In this document: positions 17,431-27,142 of the stretch, one piece after another | Layout of the letters: every line of letters starts with the position of its first letter | Numbering within the stretch: position 1 is the stretch's first letter | Assembly: GCA_900068845.1 (NCBI GenBank) | Contig: CEFQ01000010.1 | Coordinates: 1 to 64,000, forward strand | Source: Enterobacter ludwigii | GTDB lineage: Bacteria; Pseudomonadota; Gammaproteobacteria; Enterobacterales; Enterobacteriaceae | Direction: 5' to 3' | Length of the DNA stretch: 64,000 nt | The notes under the pieces: model-generated | Databases searched by the model: none | The model's input: the letters and a program-made list of their open reading frames with translations, nothing else | What the model was told of the DNA's origin: nothing | Program-made: the position numbers and the translations under genes

Positions 17431-18270
17431 ATGAAACAACTTGATGAACGCCTTCGTAGTCACTACCCGCAACTGTCGCCGCAGGAGCAGCGCATTGCCG
17501 ACTTCGTGTTTGACCATTTTGATGACCTGATCAGCTACAACAGCGCCGAGCTGGCGCGGCTGAGCGGCGTCTCAAAGGCCACGGTCAGCCGTTTGTTCAA
17601 GCGTCTCGGTTACGAGAAATACAAGGATATGCGCGATGAGCTGCGCATCCTGCGCCAGAGCGGTATGCCGCTCACCGACAACCGCGATGCGGTGCAGGGC
17701 AACACGCTGCTGTCACGCCACTATAAGCAAGAGATGGCGAACCTGACACAATGGGTGAACAGCATCGATCCACAGCAGTTTGGCGACGTGATCACCGCGC
17801 TGGGCACGGCTAAACGGGTGTTTATCATTGGTATGCGTAACGCCTATCCGGTGGCGCTGCACCTGCGTCAGCAGCTGATGCAGGCGCGTCCGCAGGTGCA
17901 TGTGCTGCCACAGCCGGGCCAGACGCTGGGCGAAGAGCTGGTGGATATCACGCCCGACGATATTGTCGTGGTGATGGCGTTTCGCCGCCGTCCACGCATC
18001 ATTCGCCCTTTAATGCAGCAACTGCAGCAGAGCAACATTCCGGTGCTGGCGCTGTGTGAGCCGCAGGCGCAGGGCATCATTACGCTGGCGCGCTGGCAAC
18101 TGTGCGCGCCACTCGACAGCGTTTCCGCCTTTGATAGCTATGCTTCCGCCATGAGCCTGATTAACCTGCTGGCCAACGCCTTACTGCACGAAATGTTGTC
18201 GCAAGGGCGTCAACGTATCCACCAAATCGCCGATCTCTATCAGCATCTTGATGAGCTCGAACACCGTTAG
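17431..18270 (+). CDS. MurR/RpiR-family transcriptional regulator
   Basis: Regulator of 279 residues. An N-terminal RpiR helix-turn-helix (about 1-80, LARLSGVSKATVSRLFKRLGY) is followed by a SIS domain (about 125-260), the fold that senses phosphosugars in other members. Two adjacent ATG codons (17428, 17431) are possible; AGGA at 17421-17424 fits the second better. It lies between the hpxWXYZ and ABC/hpxJK operons and is divergent from hpxW, so control of one or both is likely. A terminator follows. Confidence 0.85.
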   Translation: MKQLDERLRSHYPQLSPQEQRIADFVFDHFDDLISYNSAELARLSGVSKATVSRLFKRLGYEKYKDMRDELRILRQSGMPLTDNRDAVQGNTLLSRHYKQEMANLTQWVNSIDPQQFGDVITALGTAKRVFIIGMRNAYPVALHLRQQLMQARPQVHVLPQPGQTLGEELVDITPDDIVVVMAFRRRPRIIRPLMQQLQQSNIPVLALCEPQAQGIITLARWQLCAPLDSVSAFDSYASAMSLINLLANALLHEMLSQGRQRIHQIADLYQHLDELEHR

Positions 18271-18273
18271 CGG

Positions 18274-18288
18274 GCGCCATAATGGTGC
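18274..18288. promoter_or_regulatory. NtrC-like enhancer site
   Basis: The sequence GCGCCATAATGGTGC matches the NtrC dyad GCACC-N5-GGTGC with one mismatch. It is centred about 140 bp upstream of the expected start of the sigma-54 promoter at 18395-18411, a normal enhancer distance. A reversed half-site palindrome (GTGCAATGCAC) overlaps its right side. Confidence 0.6.
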
Positions 18289-18315
18289 AATGCACTATTT
18301 TAGATCGTTAATTCT

Positions 18316-18338
18316 AACGGGCTTGATGCCCGTTTTTG
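18316..18338 (+). terminator. Terminator after the RpiR gene
   Basis: A 7-bp stem, AACGGGC (18316-18322) with GCCCGTT (18328-18334), has a TTGAT loop and is followed by T residues. It ends 125 bases before the binding-protein ATG and insulates the next operon. Confidence 0.75.
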
Positions 18339-18394
18339 CTGCCTCCTGCTAAGAAAAACCCCGCTTTTTCCCCTTTCATTTATCGGCACTGCGG

Positions 18395-18411
18395 TTGGCA
18401 CATTAGTTGCA
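18395..18411 (+). promoter_or_regulatory. Sigma-54 promoter of the hpx transport/catabolic operon
   Basis: The sequence TTGGCACATTAGTTGCA is a near-perfect match to the -24/-12 consensus TTGGCAC-N5-TTGCA. The start is expected near 18422, about 40 bases before the binding-protein ATG. With the NtrC-like site at 18274-18288 it implies induction under nitrogen limitation. Confidence 0.85.
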
Positions 18412-18462
18412 GAATGATTCATCAAGAATCTTTTGTTTCACGTAAACTCACCGGGGTGCATA

Positions 18463-19248
18463 ATGAAAAAAGTATTATTGGCGGTAGCGGGCGCGGCATT
18501 GCTGATGGCGCAGGTCGGGAGTGCGATGGCCGATCAGTTGCAGGATATTCAGAAGCGCGGCGTGATCCGTGTCGCCGTCCCGCAAGACTTCCCGCCGTTC
18601 GGTTCCGTTGGTACTGACCTGCAACCGCAGGGCTACGATATTGACATGGCGAAGTATCTGGCCAAACAGATGAAACTGAAGTTACAGCTGGTGCCGGTTT
18701 CCAGTGCCAACCGTGTGCCGTATCTGCAAACCGATAAAGTCGATCTGGTGATCTCCAGCATGGGTAAAAATGCTGAGCGCGAAAAAGTGATCGATTTCAC
18801 CCGCGCTTATGCGCCGTTCTTCCTCGGCGTGTTTGGCCCGAAAGGTGAAACGCTGAAAGATGCGGCGGCGCTGAGCGGCAAATCCATTGGCGTAACGCGC
18901 GGTGCGGTAGAAGACATGGTGTTAAGCGATATCGCCCCGAAAGAGGCGCAGGTGAAGCGTTATGAAGATAACAACACCACGCTGTCGGCCTACCTCTCTG
19001 GCCAGGTGCAGTACGTTGCCACTGGCAACCTGGTGGTGGCAGCGATTGCGCGTCAGAACGCCGAAAAAGCGCCGGTGGCCCAGTTCATGCTGAAAGATTC
19101 GCCGTGCTATATCGGCCTGAAAAAAGGTGAGCCGGCACTGAAAGACAAAGTGAATGCGCTGATTGAGCAAGGCATCAAAGACGGCACGCTGAACACGCTG
19201 TCGGAAGAGTGGCTGAAAGCGCCGCTGCCAGCCAATCTCGGCGCATAA
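18463..19248 (+). CDS. ABC transporter periplasmic binding protein (polar amino acid/ureide type)
   Basis: Periplasmic solute-binding protein of 261 residues, family 3 (HisJ/GlnH type). The ATG at 18463 gives a signal peptide MKKVLLAVAGAALLMAQVGSAMA with cleavage after AMA; an upstream in-frame start is rejected. Ligand-pocket elements are PPFGSVG and the DLVISSMGKNAER segment. It heads an eight-gene operon with two permeases, an ATPase and allantoate-degrading enzymes. A ureide or a nitrogen-rich purine breakdown product is therefore a likelier ligand than an amino acid; this is inference. Confidence 0.87.
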   Translation: MKKVLLAVAGAALLMAQVGSAMADQLQDIQKRGVIRVAVPQDFPPFGSVGTDLQPQGYDIDMAKYLAKQMKLKLQLVPVSSANRVPYLQTDKVDLVISSMGKNAEREKVIDFTRAYAPFFLGVFGPKGETLKDAAALSGKSIGVTRGAVEDMVLSDIAPKEAQVKRYEDNNTTLSAYLSGQVQYVATGNLVVAAIARQNAEKAPVAQFMLKDSPCYIGLKKGEPALKDKVNALIEQGIKDGTLNTLSEEWLKAPLPANLGA

Positions 19249-19251
19249 AAC

Positions 19252-19917
19252 ATGGGGCAACTTAATTTTGCAGATCTCTGGCCGCACTGGCCAGAGTTGC
19301 TGGCCGGGCTGTGGGTCACGATTCAGATCACCGTGCTCGCCACTGTCGGCGGTGTCAGCCTCGGCATTCTCGGCGCGGCGCTGCGCAGCGGCAAACCGAG
19401 CTGGGCGAGCCGCATCTGGGGCGTGTATGTCGAGCTGATCCGTAATACGCCATTTGTGGTGCAGCTGTTTTTTATCGTCTTTGGTTTGCCCAATCTGGGT
19501 CTGAAACTGACGGCGGGCGAAGCCGCGCTGTTGGCGATGTTGATTAATCTGGGAGCGTACAGCACCGAAATCATTCGAGCCGGGATTCAGGTGACGCCGC
19601 GCGGTCAGTGGGAAGCAGGGCGCGTGCTGGGATTAACCCGCACGCAAACCTTTATCCGCGTGGTGCTGCCGCCGTCGCTGCAGCGCATTTATCCGGCGCT
19701 GGTCAGCCAATGCATCATTGTGATGCTCGGCTCATCGGTGGTGTCGCAAGTGTCGTACGAAGAGTTGACCTTCGCCGCCAACCTGATTCAGTCGCGTACC
19801 TTTTTGAGTTTTGAGGTCTATTTCGTGACCACGCTGATCTATCTGGCGTTGTCGATTGCCATGCGCCAACTGCTGCTGGCGCTGGGACGTAAATGGTTGG
19901 GAGCGCAGCCGGCATGA
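19252..19917 (+). CDS. ABC transporter permease (HisM/GlnP family), first subunit
   Basis: Inner-membrane permease of 221 residues with about five TM helices and the His/Glu/Gln/Arg/opine family signature. The ELIRNTPFVVQLFF and EAGRVLGLTRTQTFIRVVLPPSLQRI (EAA loop) regions are visible at residues about 62-75 and 119-144. It follows the binding protein by 3 bp, and its stop overlaps the next permease start (ATGA). It likely forms a heterodimer with the second permease. Confidence 0.9.
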   Translation: MGQLNFADLWPHWPELLAGLWVTIQITVLATVGGVSLGILGAALRSGKPSWASRIWGVYVELIRNTPFVVQLFFIVFGLPNLGLKLTAGEAALLAMLINLGAYSTEIIRAGIQVTPRGQWEAGRVLGLTRTQTFIRVVLPPSLQRIYPALVSQCIIVMLGSSVVSQVSYEELTFAANLIQSRTFLSFEVYFVTTLIYLALSIAMRQLLLALGRKWLGAQPA

Positions 19918-20570
19918 CGACTTTTACCGACTGGGACATCCTGCGTAACCTGCTGCTGGCAGCGCGCTGGACAATTTTACTCTCGCTGGTGGCGTTTTTT
20001 GGCGGCACGTTGGTGACTTTGCCGCTGCTGTTTATGCGCTTGCTGAAGCGTAAATGGCCGATGCGCCTGGTGCGCGCTTACACCGAGCTGTTTCAGGGTA
20101 CGCCGCTGCTGATGCAGCTGTTTCTCGCCTTCTTCGGTGTTGGCTTATTTGGCATCGATGTGGCGCCCTGGACTGCCGCCTCGCTGGCCTTGACGCTCTA
20201 CACCAGCGCGTTTCTGGTGGATATCTGGTACGGCAGCATTCGCGCCCTGCCAAAAGGGCAGTGGGAAGCATCGCGCTGTCTTGGCCTGACCTTTGGTCAA
20301 ACGCTGTTCCGCGTGGTGGCACCGCAGGCGATTCGTATTGCCATTGCACCCACCGTGGGTTTTGCCGTGCAGGTGATCAAAGGCACTGCGCTGGCCTCGA
20401 TTATCGGTTTCGTCGAGCTGACTAAAGCCGGCACCATTTTGAATAACGTGACCTATGAGCCGTTCAAGGTTTTTGGCCTGGTGGCGCTCGGTTATTTCCT
20501 GATGTGTTATCCGCTGTCGCGTTACAGCCAGTACCTGGAGAAAAAATTCAATGCCGCTCATCACCATTAA
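19914..20570 (+). CDS. ABC transporter permease (HisM/GlnP family), second subunit
   Basis: Inner-membrane permease of 218 residues, paralogous to the preceding gene. It has the ELFQGTPLLMQLFLAF signature and an EAA loop at EASRCLGLTFGQTLFRVV. The start is the ATG overlapping the previous stop codon. Its 3' end overlaps the ATPase gene by 20 bp, which indicates translational coupling in the transporter module. Confidence 0.9.
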   Translation: MTTFTDWDILRNLLLAARWTILLSLVAFFGGTLVTLPLLFMRLLKRKWPMRLVRAYTELFQGTPLLMQLFLAFFGVGLFGIDVAPWTAASLALTLYTSAFLVDIWYGSIRALPKGQWEASRCLGLTFGQTLFRVVAPQAIRIAIAPTVGFAVQVIKGTALASIIGFVELTKAGTILNNVTYEPFKVFGLVALGYFLMCYPLSRYSQYLEKKFNAAHHH

Positions 20571-21282
20571 TCAGGTACAGAAGTACTACGGCGACAACCA
20601 TGTGCTGAAAGGGGTCGATCTCGATGTCGATCACGGCGAAGTGATCTCGATTATCGGCCGCAGCGGATCGGGCAAAAGTACCTTGCTACGCTGCATGAAC
20701 GGGCTGGAAGGCTATCAGGATGGCAGCATCAAACTCGGTGGCATGACCATCACCGATCGTGAATCGCAAGCGCGTGAAATTAGCCGCTCGGTCGGCATGG
20801 TGTTCCAGAACTTCAACCTTTTCCCGCACATGACGGCGTTGGAAAACGTGATGCTGGCACCACGTCGCGTGCTGAAGAAAAGCGAAGCCGAATGCCGCGC
20901 ACTGGCGACACAGATGCTGGAGAAAGTCGGCCTCGGTGAGCGCATCAATTATTACCCGGCCAATCTGTCTGGCGGCCAGCAGCAGCGCGTAGCGATTGCC
21001 CGTGCGCTGGCGATGCAGCCTAAAGTTTTACTCTGTGATGAGATCACCTCAGCGCTCGATCCCGAGTTGGTGGGCGAAGTGCTGAAAGTGCTGGAGCAAT
21101 TAGCCGCCGAAGGCATGACGCTGATTCTCGTCACCCATGAAATGAACTTCGCCCGCGACGTGGGCGATCGTGTGGTCTTTATGCATCAGGGGCGCGTCTG
21201 GGAGCAGGGCGACAGCAAAACGCTGTTCGCCAATCCGCAAACCGCGGAGCTGAAACAGTTTATCTCGACGGTGCGTCTGTAA
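20551..21282 (+). CDS. ABC transporter ATP-binding protein (GlnQ/HisP type)
   Basis: Cytosolic ATPase of 243 residues that powers the two permeases. Walker A is GRSGSGKST, the signature is LSGGQQQRVAIARAL and Walker B is VLLCDEIT. The usual Walker B Pro after Asp-Glu is replaced by Ile-Thr-Ser-Ala-Leu-Asp, common in this subfamily. The H-loop is VTHEM. It overlaps the upstream permease by 20 bp and is 21 bp from hpxJ. Confidence 0.92.
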   Translation: MPLITINQVQKYYGDNHVLKGVDLDVDHGEVISIIGRSGSGKSTLLRCMNGLEGYQDGSIKLGGMTITDRESQAREISRSVGMVFQNFNLFPHMTALENVMLAPRRVLKKSEAECRALATQMLEKVGLGERINYYPANLSGGQQQRVAIARALAMQPKVLLCDEITSALDPELVGEVLKVLEQLAAEGMTLILVTHEMNFARDVGDRVVFMHQGRVWEQGDSKTLFANPQTAELKQFISTVRL

Positions 21283-21303
21283 ACGAATAACAAGGAAACC
21301 CTC

Positions 21304-22539
21304 ATGGATATCAGCCAGTTTTCGCAAATCAATCCGCCACAGCGTCTGCTGATGGGACCGGGCCCGATCAACGCCGATCCGCGCGTGCTGCGCGCCATGT
21401 CGAGCCAGTTGGTTGGTCAGTACGATCCGGCGATGACGCACTACATGAACGAAGTGATGGCGCTATACCGTGGCGTATTCCGCACTGAAAACCGCTGGAC
21501 GATGCTGATCGACGGCACTTCACGCGCCGGTATCGAGGCGATTCTGCTGTCGGCGATTCGTCCAGGCGACAAAGTGCTGGTGCCCGTGTTTGGCCGCTTC
21601 GGTCATCTGCTGTGTGAAATTGCCCGCCGCTGCCGCGCGGAAGTGCATACCATCGACGTGCCGTGGGGCGAAGTGTTCACGCCGGATCAGATTGAAGATG
21701 CGATCAAGAAAGTGCAGCCGCGCCTGCTGCTGACGGTGCAGGGCGATACGTCCACCACCATGTTGCAGCCGCTGGAAGAGCTGGGCGCCATTTGCCAGAA
21801 ATATGGCGTGCTGTTCTATACCGATGCCACCGCCTCGCTCGGTGGTAATGCGTTGGAAACCGATGCGTGGGGCCTCGATGCGGTCTCTGCCGGGATGCAG
21901 AAGTGCCTTGGCGGACCGTCCGGCACCTCGCCGATCACGCTGAGCCCGCAGATGGAAGCGGTGATCCGCAAGCGCAAATGCGTGGAAGAGGGCATCCGCA
22001 CCGCCGAACATCAGGATGGCGACGACGAGATGATCTACTCCAACTATTTTGATCTTGGCATGATCATGGATTACTGGGGTCCGGAACGCCTTAATCACCA
22101 TACCGAAGCCACTACCGCGCTGTTTGGCGCGCGTGAATGTGCGCGCCTGATGATGCAGGAAGGACTGGATAACGGCATCGCGCGCCATAAACTGCACGGC
22201 GAGGCGCTGCTGAAAGGGATTCAGGGCATGGGCCTGGAAACCTTCGGCGATCTTAAACACAAAATGAATAACGTGCTCGGCGTGGTGATCCCGCAGGGCG
22301 TAAATGGCGATCAGGTGCGTAAGTTGGTGCTGGAGGATTTCGGCATTGAAATCGGCACCTCGTTTGGTCCGCTGCATGGCAAAGTGTGGCGCATCGGCAC
22401 CATGGGCTACAACGCGCGCAAAGATTGCGTGATGCAAACCTTAAGCGCGCTGGAAGCGGTGCTGAATCATGTTGGCTTCCGCACCACGCAAGGTGCGGCG
22501 ATGCAGGCGGCATGGGATCTCTACGGGAGCCGCGCATGA
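21304..22539 (+). CDS. hpxJ: (S)-ureidoglycine-glyoxylate aminotransferase
   Basis: PLP enzyme of 411 residues, class V aminotransferase family, close to HpxJ/PucG. It transfers the amino group of ureidoglycine to glyoxylate, giving oxalurate and glycine. The N-terminal LLMGPGPINADPRVL motif and the PLP lysine at about Lys200 (SAGMQKCLGGPSG) are visible. An alanine-glyoxylate aminotransferase is the family alternative, but direct coupling to allantoate amidohydrolase (overlapping ATGA) favours the ureide role. Its product feeds hpxWXYZ. Confidence 0.9.
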   Translation: MDISQFSQINPPQRLLMGPGPINADPRVLRAMSSQLVGQYDPAMTHYMNEVMALYRGVFRTENRWTMLIDGTSRAGIEAILLSAIRPGDKVLVPVFGRFGHLLCEIARRCRAEVHTIDVPWGEVFTPDQIEDAIKKVQPRLLLTVQGDTSTTMLQPLEELGAICQKYGVLFYTDATASLGGNALETDAWGLDAVSAGMQKCLGGPSGTSPITLSPQMEAVIRKRKCVEEGIRTAEHQDGDDEMIYSNYFDLGMIMDYWGPERLNHHTEATTALFGARECARLMMQEGLDNGIARHKLHGEALLKGIQGMGLETFGDLKHKMNNVLGVVIPQGVNGDQVRKLVLEDFGIEIGTSFGPLHGKVWRIGTMGYNARKDCVMQTLSALEAVLNHVGFRTTQGAAMQAAWDLYGSRA

Positions 22540-23795
22540 ATCAAAGCCTGATGACTGCCAGCGAGGCGCAAATTGCCGCCGCTCGCGTCATGGCGCGCTG
22601 TGACGCCCTCGCGGAGATCAGCGAAAGCGAAGACGGCCTGACGCGCGTTTATCTGTCACCGGAACAGCTGCGTGCCAACGCGCGCGTCGGCGAATGGATG
22701 CAGGCCGCAGGCATGACGACGTGGCAGGATGCGGTGGGCAATATTTGTGGCCGCTATGAAGCGGCACAGTCGGGCGCGCAGGCGCTGCTGCTCGGTTCGC
22801 ATCTGGATACGGTGCGTAATGCCGGTCGCTATGACGGCATGCTCGGCGTGTTAAGCGCCATCGAAACCGTTCAGTGGCTGCACGATCGTCAACAGCGCTT
22901 GCCACTGGCGATTGAGATTGTGGGCTTTGGCGACGAAGAGGGCACGCGCTTCGGCATCACGCTGCTCGGCAGTCGTGGCATTACCGGCAGCTGGCCCGAC
23001 AGCTGGGTAACGCATCCCGATGGCAACGGCATCACCGTGGCGGAAGCGATGCAGGATGTCGGTTTCGATGCGGCAAAAATTCGTGATGCAGCGCGCGATG
23101 TGAATGACATCGCTGCCTATCTGGAGCTGCATATTGAGCAAGGTCCGTGTCTTGAACAGGAAGATTTAGCGCTCGGCGTGGTCACGGCGATCAATGGCGC
23201 GCGTCGTCTTAACTGCAGTTTTATCGGAGAAGCCGGTCACGCCGGTACCGTGCCGATGATGCATCGCAAAGATGCGCTGGCCGCCGCCGCCGAATGGATG
23301 GTGTTTATCGAACACACCACCGCCGAGCACGACCCGCAGCTGGTGGCGACGGTCGGTACGCTGAGCTGTTTACCGGGCGCGGTCAACGTGATTCCCGGCG
23401 AAGTGCAGCTGTCGCTTGACGTACGCGGCCCGCAGGATGAGCCGCTGGAGCGCTTGCTCTCCACGCTGCTCACCCAGGCACAGGCGATTGCACTGCGTCG
23501 CGGACTCACTTTTAATGCCAATGAGTATTACCACATTGCCGCCACTGCCTGTGATGCGCGCTTACAGCAGGCGCTGAGTCACGCGGTGGAAATGGTGCAG
23601 GGGCGCAGTCTGTCGCTACCGAGCGGCGCGGGCCACGATGCGATTGCCATCGCCGAGCGCTGGCCGGTCGGCATGCTGTTTGTGCGCAACCATCGCGGTA
23701 TCAGCCATCATCCGGCGGAGTCGGTGCAGGCGGACGATGTGGCGCTGGGCGTGCAGGCCTATCTGCAAGCGGTTTGCGACATCGCCCGTGCTTAA
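22536..23795 (+). CDS. hpxK: Allantoate amidohydrolase
   Basis: Zinc or manganese enzyme of 419 residues, M20 amidohydrolase family. It converts allantoate to ureidoglycine, CO2 and ammonia. Metal ligands are seen in GSHLDTV, YDGMLG, GDEEGTRFG and LELHIEQGP. The ATG at 22536 overlaps the hpxJ stop; longer in-frame starts inside hpxJ are rejected. Relatives include ureidoglycolate hydrolases and N-carbamoyl-L-amino-acid hydrolases, but context supports allantoate. Confidence 0.92.
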   Translation: MNQSLMTASEAQIAAARVMARCDALAEISESEDGLTRVYLSPEQLRANARVGEWMQAAGMTTWQDAVGNICGRYEAAQSGAQALLLGSHLDTVRNAGRYDGMLGVLSAIETVQWLHDRQQRLPLAIEIVGFGDEEGTRFGITLLGSRGITGSWPDSWVTHPDGNGITVAEAMQDVGFDAAKIRDAARDVNDIAAYLELHIEQGPCLEQEDLALGVVTAINGARRLNCSFIGEAGHAGTVPMMHRKDALAAAAEWMVFIEHTTAEHDPQLVATVGTLSCLPGAVNVIPGEVQLSLDVRGPQDEPLERLLSTLLTQAQAIALRRGLTFNANEYYHIAATACDARLQQALSHAVEMVQGRSLSLPSGAGHDAIAIAERWPVGMLFVRNHRGISHHPAESVQADDVALGVQAYLQAVCDIARA

Positions 23796-23807
23796 AGGAA
23801 GCGAAAT

Positions 23808-24302
23808 ATGGATCTGGTAAGTTTTAATCAGCTCTCACCGCAAGCCGCGCAGGCGACCATTGCGCACTGTGTGGCGATTCCAGCGTGGCAACAGGCGCTG
23901 GTGGCGGCACGGCCTTTTGCCGACATCGCGGCGTTACAGGCCGAAGCCGATCGCCTGGGTCAGTTGTGGCAAGCCGATGATCTGGCGCAGGCGCTGAGCG
24001 CCCATCCACGCATTGGCGACAAGGTGGCGGGTGCGGACAAGGAAGCGGCGTTGTCGCGCAGTGAGCAGTCGGCGATGCAGCGGGCGGACGGCGCGCTCCA
24101 GCTGGCGATGCTGGCCGGCAATCAAACCTACGAGCAGCGTTTTGGTCAGGTATTTTTGATTCGCGCGAAAGGGCGTAGCGGCGAGGAGATGCTGGCGGAA
24201 TTGCAGCGTCGTCTCAATAACGATGCACAGACTGAACAGCGTGAAGCGCTGACGCAGCTGCGTGAAATCACCCTGTTACGGCTGAAGGAGAGCATCACAT
24301 GA
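23808..24302 (+). CDS. uraD: OHCU decarboxylase
   Basis: Cytosolic enzyme of 164 residues that decarboxylates 2-oxo-4-hydroxy-4-carboxy-5-ureidoimidazoline to S-allantoin (HpxQ in Klebsiella). The catalytic His66 lies in the family motif SAHPRIGDK. The AMQRADGALQLAMLAGNQTYEQRFGQVF region is the conserved substrate helix. It overlaps uraH by 4 bp. Placing it downstream of allantoate genes means one operon carries early and late steps. Confidence 0.93.
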   Translation: MDLVSFNQLSPQAAQATIAHCVAIPAWQQALVAARPFADIAALQAEADRLGQLWQADDLAQALSAHPRIGDKVAGADKEAALSRSEQSAMQRADGALQLAMLAGNQTYEQRFGQVFLIRAKGRSGEEMLAELQRRLNNDAQTEQREALTQLREITLLRLKESIT

Positions 24303-24634
24303 GCACTATTACGACGCATATTCTCGATACCGCGCTGGGTAAACCGGCGATTGGCGTGGCGGTTTCGCTGGAGCAGAACAGCCCGGAAGGGTGGCTGCCG
24401 CTGGTGGAAGGCAAAACTGACAGCGACGGGCGTATCAAAGATCTGACGCCCGAGCCGCTCGCGCCGGGTCATTATCGTTTGACGGCGGAGATCGGCGACT
24501 ACTTTGCCGCTGAAGGGCGCGATGCGCTGTATGTCAGTGCGCAGATTGATTTCGTGATTGCTGCCACGGGCAGCCATTATCATCTGCCGTTTCTCATCTC
24601 GCCGTGGTCGTGGTCAACCTATCGCGGTAGCTGA
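24299..24634 (+). CDS. uraH: 5-hydroxyisourate hydrolase
   Basis: Transthyretin-like tetrameric hydrolase of 111 residues that opens 5-hydroxyisourate to OHCU (HpxT in Klebsiella). The N-terminal THILDTALGKPA signature and the C-terminal YRGS tetrapeptide, which marks true HIU hydrolases, are both present. No N-terminal export signal is seen, so it is cytosolic. Last gene of the operon, followed by a type A palindrome. The urate oxidase/hydroxylase that makes its substrate is not in this window. Confidence 0.95.
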   Translation: MSTITTHILDTALGKPAIGVAVSLEQNSPEGWLPLVEGKTDSDGRIKDLTPEPLAPGHYRLTAEIGDYFAAEGRDALYVSAQIDFVIAATGSHYHLPFLISPWSWSTYRGS

Positions 24635-24652
24635 TTCATCTCCCTCGCACCG

Positions 24653-24721
24653 GTCGTAGCGGCGCGATTTATCGCGCATTCCATCGCGAATAGGATGCGC
24701 AATAAATTGCGCCGCTACGAC
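24653..24721. repeat. GTAGCGGCGC palindromic repeat, type A copy 2
   Basis: Inverted repeat with 13-bp perfect outer arms (24653-24665 with 24709-24721). Inside are further complementary pieces (GCGATTTATCGCGC and GCGCAATAAATTGC). It lies 18 bp after the uraH stop, where it could protect or end the operon transcript. Confidence 0.85.
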
Positions 24722-24744
24722 AGATGCGTTTAATAAACCTAAAA

Positions 24745-24760
24745 TGTGGCTTACATCACA
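24745..24760. promoter_or_regulatory. Candidate CRP site upstream of katG
   Basis: TGTGGCTTACATCACA matches the CRP consensus TGTGA-N6-TCACA with one mismatch. It lies 123 bp before the katG ATG. A matching promoter cannot be placed with confidence, and no clear OxyR dyad was found in the same region. Confidence 0.4.
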
Positions 24761-24864
24761 CGGCTGCGCTTGAAAGCCAGCAACTATCAAAACCTTCGGT
24801 TCATCCAAATATATTCTTGTCTAAAGTGCGGCTAATCTTAGTCGCATATTAGAAAGTAATGTGA

Positions 24865-27081
<2,217 letters not shown>

Positions 27082-27096
27082 TTCATCAAGGAAAAA

Positions 27097-27125
27097 TAAA
27101 CCCCGGCTTGCCGGGGTTTTTTTAT
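27097..27125 (+). terminator. Terminator of katG
   Basis: An 8-bp stem AACCCCGG/CCGGGGTT with a CTTG loop (27099-27118) is followed by a T-run. It begins about 18 bp after the katG stop and separates it from convergent ybdL. Confidence 0.9.
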
Positions 27126-27142
27126 TACTTCAAAGACAATGT

